64,000 bases of DNA from Alistipes sp. (GCA_017623505.1 JAGAOZ010000018.1:1-64000); one strand, 5' to 3'; positions 21,457 through 29,920 are shown, counted from the first letter of the stretch. The notes: generated by a model not told the origin, from the letters alone. Made by a program: numbers and translations.

Positions 21457-22044
21457 ATGAAAATTGTAAAAATCGGTCGTTCTTCTTCGAATGATGTGGT
21501 AATTCAGGACAACCAAGTGTCACGTGCACACTGTCAGATAATTGAGGATTATGGTCAGTTCACTATTATTGACACTAATTCTACAAATGGCGTATTTATT
21601 AACGGAATGCGTATGCGTACTAATGGCCAGCAACCACTTCGGTCTACCGATATTGTCCGTATCGGTAATACTACGTTAAACTGGACTCAGTACTTCCCTC
21701 CAATTGGTAATGGTACAGGAACAGGAACAGGAACAGGAGCAGGACCCGTACCCGTACCACCAAGACCTGAACCTGGTTTCTCAGTATTGAGTTTAGTGTC
21801 ATTTATTATCAGTATGGTGGGTGTCTTAATGCTAACCGTTCCACCGTTATGGTTCTTCTGGTGGTGGTGGATTGTTGTCGGCTTGGTATTCCTTGCGTCT
21901 TTAATTTTGGCATCAATAGGGGCCTCAAGTGATGGTAGAGGAACAGGTTTTGCTATTGCCGCAGATATTGTATCCGGTATAGGTGTAGTAGGTGCTATTG
22001 TTATGATAATAGTATTATTATCTAATGGTATTTATGGTTTATAA
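21457..22044 (+). CDS. FHA domain fused to a multi-span membrane module
   Basis: Residues 1-85 of this 195-residue protein form an intact FHA domain (GR 7-8, SRAH 22-25, NSTNGVFINGM, closing LNWTQYF). A Gly-Thr repeat linker follows (about 86-97, encoded by a 6-bp tandem repeat), then a Pro-rich stretch PVPVPPRPEP. The C-terminal 90 residues carry three hydrophobic spans with LASIGASSDGRGTGFAIAADIVSGIGVV, resembling the DUF4190-like protein at 9798-10070. It is the last gene of the island, followed after 19 bp by a strong terminator. It probably tethers an FHA reader to the inner membrane. Confidence 0.88.
   Translation: MKIVKIGRSSSNDVVIQDNQVSRAHCQIIEDYGQFTIIDTNSTNGVFINGMRMRTNGQQPLRSTDIVRIGNTTLNWTQYFPPIGNGTGTGTGTGAGPVPVPPRPEPGFSVLSLVSFIISMVGVLMLTVPPLWFFWWWWIVVGLVFLASLILASIGASSDGRGTGFAIAADIVSGIGVVGAIVMIIVLLSNGIYGL
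21712..21744 (+). repeat. Hexanucleotide tandem repeat encoding a Gly-Thr linker
   Basis: Five to six imperfect copies of GGAACA encode alternating Gly and Thr residues between the FHA domain and the membrane module. Copy number could change by slippage without breaking the frame, altering linker length in steps of two residues. Confidence 0.8.
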
Positions 22045-22063
22045 TACATAAATAGTTTTTATT

Positions 22064-22098
22064 AAAACCCTGCAACACATCGTATGTTGCAGGGTTTT
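22064..22098. terminator. Bidirectional terminator between FHA island and terminase gene
   Basis: A perfect 14-bp stem (AAAACCCTGCAACA / TGTTGCAGGGTTTT) with a 7-nt loop lies between two convergent genes. T runs are present on both strands, so it can serve both the island (plus) and the terminase (minus). Confidence 0.92.
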
Positions 22099-22119
22099 TG
22101 TACTTGCTAATTCGAGAGT

Positions 22120-23559
22120 TTAGTGGAAGCTGATGGTCGAGATTTTGGGGCGATCGACGAAGAAGCCCTCTTTCTCGATGATGCCACTTAGGACGTCGGC
22201 GGCGTCGTGCCAGCGGTTTGAGCGAAACTCCCGTCGGTAGGTCGTCAGATGTGCATATAGCTCCGGCCAACGTTGAGCCCAATATCGTGGAAAACGGATG
22301 GAGTGGATGACCGTAGCCGAGTTGGAGAGGATGCGAGCCTCCTTATTGCCGCTTTGATGAAACCACTCGACGTGCACCTTCGGCGCAAGGTGTTGTACGG
22401 CACGGGCAAAGCCGCGTCCTCCATTGTTGCTCTCGATAAGTGCGGAGCGTGTTGCTGAGCCTTTCAGCATCTCGGCGACTAAACTCTCAGTAACCTCCAT
22501 TGGCTCGCGGGAGTAGACAACGTCGGTGATGTAGATTACGCCGTCAGCATCCACAGCATAGCTCATCGAACATAGGTAATCGTCGCCCATATCGGCGGTG
22601 TCGGTGTAGTTCGAGCGGCGCACTATATCTGTCGGAATATCATCATACTCGTTGAAACTATCGCCATAGAGTAGACCTCCGCGCGATGATGGGTGTCCCT
22701 GATACATACACTCAAACTGAACAGAGTCAAGCTGTCGTTTCATCTTCAACAGCTCCGCACTCTGTCGTTCGGGCCACAATGCCTCGCCCTCAATACGAGG
22801 GTCAATCTCTGTGGGTGGACCACTCTTTAGGGCTTCGAAATTCAAGCATAGCCAGTCGTTGGGTCCTAAGTTGTCAATATCCTTCCACGCCTTGAACTCC
22901 ACACAACGCTCCTTCTCACGCAACGAGCCTATCAAGTCCTCCTCGTGCCAGCGGGTGAATACTATCAGCTCGCTGGAGTTGTTGTGCATACGCGTTTTGA
23001 CAACTGAGGTATACCACTCCCAGCAGTTCTCGCGGATAAGAGGAGAATTAGCCTCCATTGCATCTTTATATAGGTCGTCCAAAATGAAGCAATCTACGCG
23101 GTTGCCCGTCAGTGAGCCCTCCCTGCCAACAGACAGCAATCCGCCGTCGTGGTCTATAATCTCCACCTCGTCCGAGGTTCTGAGGTACTGTGGCGGTTTG
23201 CCTCCGCATTTTATGCGTGTGTCAGCAAATATGTCACCATACTCGCGACTCTCTATTATGCGTTGTACGCGTCGATTGAACTTGTTGGCAAGCGAAGCCG
23301 AATATGATGCTATGGCAATCTTCATATCGGGATTGAGCCCTAACATATATGCCGGCAGTAGGGTGCTGGCTCCGACACTTTTGCCGTGCTGTGGTGGCAT
23401 AGAGACCATGAGCTTGCGAATCTTGCCACGTGCAAATTGCTCCAGCAGACGATAGTATACTTTGTGAAACTCCTGTATCTCCAGAAATGGATATAATTTC
23501 CGGGCAAATTGCGCGAAATGGGGAAAATGTTTTCTTTGAGTTGTTTTTTCGTCTTTCAT
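22120..23559 (-). CDS. Orphan phage-type terminase large subunit (TerL-like)
   Basis: This 479-residue protein looks full length. The N-terminal packaging ATPase has a Walker A variant PPQHGKS (55-61), a Walker B ILDD (159-162), and VFTRWHEEDLIG near the coupling motif. The C-terminal half resembles the RNase H-like nuclease (YAVDADGVIYITDVVY, ALIESNNGGRGFAR, HDAADVLSG), with the expected acidic residues. TerL cuts and pumps phage DNA into capsids together with a portal and small terminase. None of these partners, nor any capsid, tail, integrase or lysis gene, is in this window. It follows a 95-residue gene by 4 bp and lies divergent from an S24-type repressor. It is either a prophage remnant kept intact or a domesticated nuclease/ATPase. 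GC content appears higher than in the adjacent FHA genes. Confidence 0.9.
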   Translation of the reverse strand: MKDEKTTQRKHFPHFAQFARKLYPFLEIQEFHKVYYRLLEQFARGKIRKLMVSMPPQHGKSVGASTLLPAYMLGLNPDMKIAIASYSASLANKFNRRVQRIIESREYGDIFADTRIKCGGKPPQYLRTSDEVEIIDHDGGLLSVGREGSLTGNRVDCFILDDLYKDAMEANSPLIRENCWEWYTSVVKTRMHNNSSELIVFTRWHEEDLIGSLREKERCVEFKAWKDIDNLGPNDWLCLNFEALKSGPPTEIDPRIEGEALWPERQSAELLKMKRQLDSVQFECMYQGHPSSRGGLLYGDSFNEYDDIPTDIVRRSNYTDTADMGDDYLCSMSYAVDADGVIYITDVVYSREPMEVTESLVAEMLKGSATRSALIESNNGGRGFARAVQHLAPKVHVEWFHQSGNKEARILSNSATVIHSIRFPRYWAQRWPELYAHLTTYRREFRSNRWHDAADVLSGIIEKEGFFVDRPKISTISFH

Positions 23560-23563
23560 CGTT

Positions 23564-23851
23564 TTAGATATATTGTCTAAGTTCGTTAAATGAGAATGTG
23601 TTGAGAACCTCCTCGCCTTCGGAGGTGTAGGTGTGGAATTCCCACCATACGGGGATTATGTCACTGATGGCTGTGATTTTTCCCTCCGGGTAGACGGATG
23701 TTTGTCGATAGATTACCGCTGAAAGGTGCAGGCGGCAAAGCATCTCGTCGTGTTCAAATTCAATAACATCAGAGATGTAACCCTGGTCACCGATGCGGTC
23801 TATTACTAAGCATATGGTTATTCTGTAAAGTTCATCTGATATGTCATACAT
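23564..23851 (-). CDS. Small protein of unknown function upstream of the terminase
   Basis: This 95-residue protein is acidic, with no signal or span, and appears mixed alpha/beta (YRITICLVIDRIGDQGYISDV, LHLSAVIYRQTSVYPEG, PVWWEFHTYTSEGEE, FSFNELRQYI). No family is recognised. It is the first gene of a two-gene unit with the terminase (4-bp gap) and is read from the region shared with the repressor. By position it could be a small terminase or an accessory protein, but its sequence does not show a DNA-binding fold. Confidence 0.7.
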   Translation of the reverse strand: MYDISDELYRITICLVIDRIGDQGYISDVIEFEHDEMLCRLHLSAVIYRQTSVYPEGKITAISDIIPVWWEFHTYTSEGEEVLNTFSFNELRQYI

Positions 23852-23881
23852 AGTTCATAGTGTAAAATAATTAATAAATAA

Positions 23882-23913
23882 TTTGTTACTTTGAAATAAA
23901 ACCCTTAACTTTG
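23882..23913 (+). promoter_or_regulatory. Promoter of the S24-type repressor gene
   Basis: TTTG at 23882-23885 and TAACTTTG at 23906-23913 are separated by 20 bp, an excellent match to the Bacteroidetes TTTG-N19/20-TAnnTTTG promoter. The start of transcription should fall near 23920, next to the palindrome at 23927. Confidence 0.65.
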
Positions 23914-23918
23914 TTGTG

Positions 23919-23926
23919 CAAATATA
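23919..23926 (-). promoter_or_regulatory. -7 box for the 95-residue gene/terminase unit
   Basis: Read on the minus strand this is TATATTTG, matching TAnnTTTG, about 68 bp upstream of the ATG at 23851. The palindrome at 23927-23941 falls between this box and the expected -33 position. Confidence 0.45.
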
Positions 23927-23941
23927 GTTCAAGAAATGAAC
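23927..23941. promoter_or_regulatory. Candidate operator GTTCA-N5-TGAAC
   Basis: GTTCAAGAAATGAAC is a perfect inverted repeat of 5-bp half-sites with a 5-bp spacer. It lies just after the repressor promoter and inside the spacer of the divergent minus-strand promoter. One bound dimer could therefore block both. The form resembles LexA/CI-type operators, which often contain GTTC...GAAC. Single GTTCA half-sites also occur at 23830 and 23853. Confidence 0.6.
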
Positions 23942-23991
23942 ATTTGCAATAATTTGTGTTAAAATATTGTATAAAATTTATTGATATTGCT

Positions 23992-24666
23992 ATGGTAGGG
24001 GATAGAGTAAAACTTATAAGAAAGGAACTGAAGATGACGCAAGAGCAACTTGCTCAGCACTTTGGCATTGGTAAAGCGGCCCTCTCGATGATTGAGACAG
24101 GCAAGACGGGACTCTCAACAAGAAATAAAAATATCTTGGTTCAAGATTTTAACGTCAATCCCGATTGGCTTGACTCGGGTGCGGGTAGGATGTTTAATGC
24201 TGAGCCGGAATTTACCCCTTTCCGTCTTAGAACAGACAACTCTCTGCCTATGCAGTCGGTGCCTTTGTACTCGATTGAGGGAACAGCAGGTTTGGTACCT
24301 CTGTTTGAGGATGAGGCGCAATTTCAGCCGGTGAATTTTATCAATATTCCGAATCTACCTAAATGTGACGGTGCGATTTACATTGTTGGCGACTCGATGT
24401 ATCCGCTATTGAAGAGTGGCGATATAGTGCTTTACAAGCAACTGCAAGACCTTGATAATATCTTTTGGGGAGATATGTATCTGCTTTCGATAGACTTGGA
24501 TGGCGAGGAGTATATTACGGTGAAATATATTCAAAAGTCTGAGCGTGAGGGATATGTTAAGCTCGTAAGCCAAAACCCACACCATGCTGACAAAGATATT
24601 GAGATGAATCGTATACGTGCCATAGCTTTGGTTAAGGCAAGTATCAGAATGAATTCACTTAGGTAG
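23992..24666 (+). CDS. XRE-family repressor with S24/LexA-like peptidase domain
   Basis: Starting from the ATG at 23992 the protein has 224 residues; an in-frame GTG at 23956 is less likely because MVGDRVKLIRKELKMTQ is the usual opening of an XRE helix-turn-helix. Residues about 2-60 are the HTH (TQEQLAQHFGIGKAALSMIETG). Residues about 90-220 are a LexA/CI-type S24 domain with Ser135 in VGDSMYPLLKSGD and Lys178 in EYITVKYIQ as the catalytic dyad. An Ala-Gly pair at 99-100 (GTAGLV) lies 36 residues before the Ser, close to the spacing of self-cleaving repressors. It probably represses its own gene and the divergent terminase unit and could be released by RecA/SOS (inference). Confidence 0.92.
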   Translation: MVGDRVKLIRKELKMTQEQLAQHFGIGKAALSMIETGKTGLSTRNKNILVQDFNVNPDWLDSGAGRMFNAEPEFTPFRLRTDNSLPMQSVPLYSIEGTAGLVPLFEDEAQFQPVNFINIPNLPKCDGAIYIVGDSMYPLLKSGDIVLYKQLQDLDNIFWGDMYLLSIDLDGEEYITVKYIQKSEREGYVKLVSQNPHHADKDIEMNRIRAIALVKASIRMNSLR

Positions 24667-24686
24667 TGCGTGTTGTATAAAATAAG

Positions 24687-24724
24687 TTGAGCCTGTCTAT
24701 TCTTTGGGGATTAGACAGGCTCAA
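24687..24724. terminator. Bidirectional hairpin between repressor and M23 peptidase genes
   Basis: A perfect 13-bp stem (TTGAGCCTGTCTA / TAGACAGGCTCAA) with a 12-nt loop sits between two convergent 3' ends. The T-tracts on either side are short (TTATCTTTA; CTTATTTTAT). Confidence 0.8.
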
Positions 24725-24743
24725 TTATCTTTATGATGTGGTG

Positions 24744-26489
24744 TTACTTCAGAAATTTACCGCTCCACGAGGCTTTGTTGCCACAAGCGTCGCTGATTGA
24801 AATAGTTACCGAGTGCTCAACGCCACCCTTTATACCCTCATCAATCAAATTGATTGAGGCTATGCCCTTGGCGTAGTCGATAGCCACCCATTTGCCGTCG
24901 ATAGTGGCAGAGTAGGAGTCTACGCCGGAGAAGTTATCCTTTAGTTGAAACTCTATGCGTTTCGATGACGAGAGGTTGTCGCCATCCTTAAATTTAGGTG
25001 TTATAGTAGGTGCTGTGGCGTCGCAGGTAATGCAGAACTTGTCAAATGTTGATGTCTTGACCGAAAGAACGCCATCCTTGTATTTTCCACCTACATAGAC
25101 CATCTCCTGCTTATTGTTCACCGATGCTATTGCCAACTGTTGTGGCTTGACATTGCTGTTGGCGTAGCGGAATGAGATAGTCATAGATTTGTGCAGTGGA
25201 ATATCTTTATTGCCTACGCTATAAACCTTTGTCAGCAGTGGACGTATCAGCGAGGTCTTGACCTGCGAGCCCTCCTCTACTTGTGTGATAATATCTGTCG
25301 ATTCGTATAGAGCTAATGCGGGAATATCGACGCTGAAAACATCATCCACACTGCGGCGTGTAGCCTTGTGGTAATATACCATTGTACTCTTGTCGATAGC
25401 CTCGCCACTGAAACACTCGCTATCGGGTTTGCCTACAATCTCAAACTCCAAGGTCGAGGTGTTAAGACAGTCATCAGTGGCGTAGATACGTACTTTACGG
25501 TGTTGTCCCTCTTCGGTGCGTACCACACCTCTATCAACCATGTGGGGGTAAAACTCCTTGATGCAATGTTGCAACTCGGCCAAGCGCATAGCCTCATTGC
25601 GTGACGAGCGCTGAATAGGGTAGTAGGCTATGGCGTTGCAGTAACGAGTGTTACCGAACAGGAAGCCGTCATTGCGGTATTCGTAGTATGTTTGACCATC
25701 TACTTGCGCTACGATGTTGTGTACGCCATAACGATTTGTTGTGCCGTTCTTGCGGTCGCTTACCTCTACAACAAAATAGCCTTTACGACCTACGCTTATC
25801 GGAGTCTCCTGCTCAAGAGAGTAGAGCGTGCCGTCAGCCTTTAGCTTGTATGTGGCAGCCTTGCTGTGTCGAGGAACACCTGCTACGGTATCGACCTCGA
25901 AGTAGTGTATCTTGTCAATCAGCGGAGCAATATCATCTGTTGGCTGATATACGCCCTTAGAAATCATATTGAGAGTCTTCTGATTGGCTGAAGAGCGAAT
26001 TTCGAAATGGAGGTGTGGGCCTGCTGATGAGCCACTATTGCCCGACAGAGCAATCATATCACCCTTCTTTACGGGAAATGTTGTCGCTCCGCAGTAAAGG
26101 TCTATATTGTGTCGCTTCAGACGGTGTCGCTCGCGATAGACGTATGCGGCTATATCGTCACGAAACTTCTGCAAGTGAGCATAGACCGTTGTCGTGCCGT
26201 TGGGGTGAGTGATGTAGAGTGCTAAACCAAAACCCCAAGGTGACTGAAAAATTCGGCTGATATAGCCATCCGCAGCAGCAACAACCGTTCTGCCCTCCAC
26301 ACCGTCGGTCTTGAAATCTACGCCTGAATGGAAGTGGTTAGGGCGCATCTCACCAAAGTTAGAAGAGTAGTACCGCTTGGTGTTGAGTAGCGGATATGTA
26401 TAGTAGTCGGCATCGAGCTCTTGCGCCCGTGCCGACCAACATATACTAAGGGTAATCGCTATAAGCGATATTGTACGTAGAAATCTCAA
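24744..26489 (-). CDS. Secreted M23-family metallopeptidase with C-terminal extension
   Basis: This is a periplasmic or outer-face peptidoglycan endopeptidase of the LytM/M23 class, 581 residues. A signal peptide covers 1-22 (ending ARAQ). The M23 domain is at about 45-170 with HFHSGVDFK (His54 and Asp58 as zinc ligands), an AHLQ motif and GPHLHFEIR. The remaining 400 residues are beta-rich, with a segment that looks like an Ig-type module near the end (TAPTITPKFKDGDNLSS, FQLKDNFSGVDSYSATIDG). It is the last gene of a minus-strand run with the MFS transporter 8 bp upstream. The extension may bind the wall or a partner. Confidence 0.92.
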   Translation of the reverse strand: MRFLRTISLIAITLSICWSARAQELDADYYTYPLLNTKRYYSSNFGEMRPNHFHSGVDFKTDGVEGRTVVAAADGYISRIFQSPWGFGLALYITHPNGTTTVYAHLQKFRDDIAAYVYRERHRLKRHNIDLYCGATTFPVKKGDMIALSGNSGSSAGPHLHFEIRSSANQKTLNMISKGVYQPTDDIAPLIDKIHYFEVDTVAGVPRHSKAATYKLKADGTLYSLEQETPISVGRKGYFVVEVSDRKNGTTNRYGVHNIVAQVDGQTYYEYRNDGFLFGNTRYCNAIAYYPIQRSSRNEAMRLAELQHCIKEFYPHMVDRGVVRTEEGQHRKVRIYATDDCLNTSTLEFEIVGKPDSECFSGEAIDKSTMVYYHKATRRSVDDVFSVDIPALALYESTDIITQVEEGSQVKTSLIRPLLTKVYSVGNKDIPLHKSMTISFRYANSNVKPQQLAIASVNNKQEMVYVGGKYKDGVLSVKTSTFDKFCITCDATAPTITPKFKDGDNLSSSKRIEFQLKDNFSGVDSYSATIDGKWVAIDYAKGIASINLIDEGIKGGVEHSVTISISDACGNKASWSGKFLK

Positions 26490-26497
26490 TTTGTTAT

Positions 26498-27862
26498 CTA
26501 TTTTTTAACGTTAGGCTCCTCCAAACCGTATCCCTTACGCTTGTCCTCTATCTTAAGCCAGATGCTGAACAAAAGGGCTGCGATACCACAGCAAGAGAAG
26601 ACAATCATAGGGACGGTGTAACCACCTGTCGATACATTGAGCTTGCCGATGATAATAGGCATAGACAAAAGACCGATATTCTGAATCCAGAAGATAACGC
26701 AGTATGCCGAGCCGAGAATCTTTTCATCGATAATCTTTGGTACTGATGGCCACAATGCAGCAGGAACAAGAGCAAACGATACACCAAGAATTGCAATAAG
26801 GGCAATTGCCAAGATTGTTGATGGGAAAGCGGGTAATAAGAACGCAAAGCTGAGGTGGCAACCTATCATAATTATTGCACCACACATAAGCATTGTAGCA
26901 CCCTTGCCCTTATAGTCAAGAAAAGCTCCGAGCAGTGGGGTAAGTACCATAGCCAAAATAGGGAATACACTGACAATCTTGCCTCCGTAATCTACAAGCA
27001 GAGTCTTGTCGATAAAGTCGGGCGCAAAACGCTGGAATGGGAAGATAGCAGAGTAGTAAAGTACACACAAGAGAGCTACCAACCAGAACATCTTGCTCGT
27101 GAAAATCTTACCCAAGTCTTTAATCTGGAACTCCTCATCGTTTGACTTCTCCTCGGTCATTTCGCCTGAAGCAATAAGCTGCTTGTCGAGCTTGCTATCC
27201 ATAAATGTAAATACTGTATAGCTCAACAAACCGATTATCAGCAATGCTGTGCAGAATGCTATTGGAGCGGTAACAGTACCACCAAACGCTGCAGAGATAG
27301 ATGGAGCGGTCCACATTACAGCAAACACACCCAAACGAGCGATAGCCATCTCCAAGCCCATAGCCAATGCCATCTCCTTACCCTTGAACCACTTAGCAAT
27401 AGCCTTTGATACGGTTGTTCCTGCCATCTCGCAACCACAGCCAAAAATCATAAAGCCGAGTGATGCAAGTTTTGCAGTACCTGGGAATGCTGGCCACCAG
27501 CAGTCTAACCAACCACAGAAAGCAGTAGCCTGGAACCAATCAGTGACAGCAATAAACTTAATAACAGCACCTCCGACCATCAAACTCGCTGAGAGGATAC
27601 CGGTAAAACGGATACCCATCTTGTCGAGGATGATACCTGCAAAGATTAGGAAGAAGACGAACACATTGAGGAAATACTCCGATGCAGCGTATGTGCCAAA
27701 TGTGTCACTATTCCAATGAAGAGCGTTCTCGACGGTTGTCTTGATTGGGGATAGCACATCAACGAACATATAGGCAAAGAACATCATCAATGCCACCAAG
27801 ATAAGTGCCGTCCAACGCATTGCGGCACTATCGTTCAGTTTACGTGTAATTGTTTGAGTCAT
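26498..27862 (-). CDS. Major facilitator superfamily transporter
   Basis: This 454-residue protein has about 12 hydrophobic segments and a central cytoplasmic loop (SKLDKQLIASGEMTEEKSNDEEF) dividing two halves, as in MFS carriers. The first half has LDKMGIRFTGILSASLMVGG, a match to the loop 2-3 motif; the second has FLDYKGKGATMLMCGAIIMIG at the equivalent place. The substrate cannot be told from sequence. It is 12 bp downstream of the TPR gene and 8 bp upstream of the M23 gene on the same strand. Confidence 0.9.
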   Translation of the reverse strand: MTQTITRKLNDSAAMRWTALILVALMMFFAYMFVDVLSPIKTTVENALHWNSDTFGTYAASEYFLNVFVFFLIFAGIILDKMGIRFTGILSASLMVGGAVIKFIAVTDWFQATAFCGWLDCWWPAFPGTAKLASLGFMIFGCGCEMAGTTVSKAIAKWFKGKEMALAMGLEMAIARLGVFAVMWTAPSISAAFGGTVTAPIAFCTALLIIGLLSYTVFTFMDSKLDKQLIASGEMTEEKSNDEEFQIKDLGKIFTSKMFWLVALLCVLYYSAIFPFQRFAPDFIDKTLLVDYGGKIVSVFPILAMVLTPLLGAFLDYKGKGATMLMCGAIIMIGCHLSFAFLLPAFPSTILAIALIAILGVSFALVPAALWPSVPKIIDEKILGSAYCVIFWIQNIGLLSMPIIIGKLNVSTGGYTVPMIVFSCCGIAALLFSIWLKIEDKRKGYGLEEPNVKK

Positions 27863-27874
27863 AGTGTTTTTATT

Positions 27875-29869
27875 TTAGTTATTTGTTTGATAATATTTCA
27901 ATGTCTCGTAGGCATTTTCAATGCCCAACTCACCTGCCTTTGACAAATCCAAACAGCCCTTGCGGGTATCTTTCATAAATATCTGTATCAGACCTCTGTT
28001 GAAGTACGCCTCGCCAAATTGTGGATTGAGCTCAATGGCCTTGCTGTAATCCTCGTATGCCTCTGGCAGACGGTTCGATATGGCGTGCAGGTTAGCTCTG
28101 TTGTAGTAGCTATACGCATAGTCGGGATATAGCTTGATAGCCTTGTTGATATCCTCCATCGCATCGTCATAGTTATATTGTCGTGTTCCGCTGTTGTGCA
28201 GTCGCTTGGCAGGGTCAGCGTCGATGGTTATTCGCTGATATGAGTTGTCAATCGACGATATGAAATCAATCATCTCGGCACGTGTTGTCGAACGATTGAT
28301 GTAGAGGAACGGATTAGCCGGATTCTCTGCAATGGCTGCCGTAAGCGTATTTACAGCGTTGGTATATTGCTTGATATGTGACTGAATAACACCGCGTTGG
28401 AAGATTAACTCCCAGCTTCGTTTTCCGGCAATCTGCTCGCTAATCTCACGTTCCATAGCTATCAGCGTGTCGGCGGCGATGTTGCTGCCCGAGCGAGAAA
28501 TCCATAACTTATCGTTACCTATACGCTTAACAAAGTCCTTCTCGCGTTGCGAATGGTAAAGCTCGGCACGTGCTACGGTGGTCGAGTCGGCATTCATCAT
28601 AACGAACTTATAAAGCGGTATTAGGCGCATCGCAACATTGCTTGGTGCCTCATGCTCCTTGCTATGCTCGAAGCTCTTTGTGAGTTTTGCATCGAACGAG
28701 AGCAGTTTGTCGAACTTCTGTGTTGTGTCGTTGTAGATGGAGTATGTCGAATCAATGTTTAGTCGCGCACGATGCTCGGCAATCTTTCGCTCTCCCATAT
28801 CGTGGTCCTGCTTCGCCCGCTTCATATCTCCCAAGCGCATACGCATATAGCTTCTGTTGAGGTAGGCGTTGGCAAAGTCGGGGTAGAGTGCAATAGCTCT
28901 GGTATAATCCTCAATAGCCTCCTCGATATTACCAATCTGGGAGTGTATGCCGGCACGATTGTAATAGACCAACACATTGTCGGGGGTGTATAATGCTACC
29001 TTGTTATAATCCTCCAGCGCGCGGTTGTAATCGCCAATCTGTGAGCGGACAATGGCTCGGTTAAAGTAGGTCAGCGACGATGTGGAGTCTATCTCTATCA
29101 CTCGGTCAAAATCTGCCAATGCCTGCACGGGACGCTGTGTGTTGGCATAGATGATGGCGCGATTGAAGAACGAGGTGATATATACCGAGTCGTGCTTGAT
29201 GGCTGTGTTCAAGTCTTCAAGTGCCTCGTCATAACGTTTCTGCTCCATGTAAAGCATACCGCGACGGTTATATCCTTCGGGATTTTCGCGGTTGGTACGT
29301 ATCGCTGTCGAGAAATCCTCGTAAGCCTTGGTCGTGTCCTTGAGTTGGAGGTAGCAGACACCGCGATTGATATAGGCGTCAGCCACCTTCTTCTCGTGGC
29401 GCAGAAACATATTGAAGTCGGTTATTGCCTCCTCAAATTGTTGATTCAGCAGACGTGTCACTCCTCGGCTGTAATAGGCATTAGGGACGTCGGGACGCAG
29501 CTCGATAGCCTCATGGAAATCTTTAAGTGCATCGTCATAGTTGCCTAAACGTGAACGTGTTACAGCTCGGTAAGTGTAGGCGTTGGTGAATACCGGATTA
29601 TGCTTGATAGCCTCCGTGAAGTCGGCGTCGGCACCGAGCAGGTCGTCGAGGTTGTATTTAGCAATGCCGCGCAGGAAATATCCCTCGTAGGAATCTTCGT
29701 CGAAACGCAACAGCACGTTGAGTGTACGGATAGCTTCGTGGTAGTCATTATTCATCATAAAATGACGTCCCATATAGAAGAAGTAGTCTTTGTTATACTG
29801 CGAATAGGCAGTGCCGGCACTTACAATAAGCACCAACGAGAGCATAACCTTTATAAATAACTTTCGCAT
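27875..29869 (-). CDS. Secreted tetratricopeptide-repeat protein
   Basis: This 664-residue protein has a signal peptide (1-23, ending AYSQ). At least ten tandem TPR units cover about 25-370 (patterns such as AYYSRGVTRLLNQQFEEAITDF and AYINRGVCYLQLKDTTKAYEDF). A non-TPR middle of about 150 residues follows, then three or four more TPRs to the end. TPR arrays serve as protein-binding scaffolds, here probably in the periplasm or outer envelope. It lies 51 bp downstream of era and 12 bp upstream of the MFS gene. No partner can be named from sequence. Confidence 0.92.
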   Translation of the reverse strand: MRKLFIKVMLSLVLIVSAGTAYSQYNKDYFFYMGRHFMMNNDYHEAIRTLNVLLRFDEDSYEGYFLRGIAKYNLDDLLGADADFTEAIKHNPVFTNAYTYRAVTRSRLGNYDDALKDFHEAIELRPDVPNAYYSRGVTRLLNQQFEEAITDFNMFLRHEKKVADAYINRGVCYLQLKDTTKAYEDFSTAIRTNRENPEGYNRRGMLYMEQKRYDEALEDLNTAIKHDSVYITSFFNRAIIYANTQRPVQALADFDRVIEIDSTSSLTYFNRAIVRSQIGDYNRALEDYNKVALYTPDNVLVYYNRAGIHSQIGNIEEAIEDYTRAIALYPDFANAYLNRSYMRMRLGDMKRAKQDHDMGERKIAEHRARLNIDSTYSIYNDTTQKFDKLLSFDAKLTKSFEHSKEHEAPSNVAMRLIPLYKFVMMNADSTTVARAELYHSQREKDFVKRIGNDKLWISRSGSNIAADTLIAMEREISEQIAGKRSWELIFQRGVIQSHIKQYTNAVNTLTAAIAENPANPFLYINRSTTRAEMIDFISSIDNSYQRITIDADPAKRLHNSGTRQYNYDDAMEDINKAIKLYPDYAYSYYNRANLHAISNRLPEAYEDYSKAIELNPQFGEAYFNRGLIQIFMKDTRKGCLDLSKAGELGIENAYETLKYYQTNN

Positions 29870-29920
29870 AATAACCTAAACTAAACCTATAACCGAACGT
29901 ACTTTGTGGCGTTTTATTGC

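Noticed and set aside
10425-22044. Type VI secretion kinase/phosphatase/FHA module
   Set aside because: No TssB/C, ClpV, Hcp, VgrG, TssF/G or other sheath or baseplate gene is present on either side in this window, so the T6SS label is not supported.
22811-23455. 214-codon open frame on the plus strand
   Set aside because: Antisense to the terminase, whose motifs are clear; no recognisable product.
22120-24666. Complete prophage
   Set aside because: Only terminase, a 95-residue gene and a repressor are present; no integrase, attachment-site repeat, capsid or tail genes.
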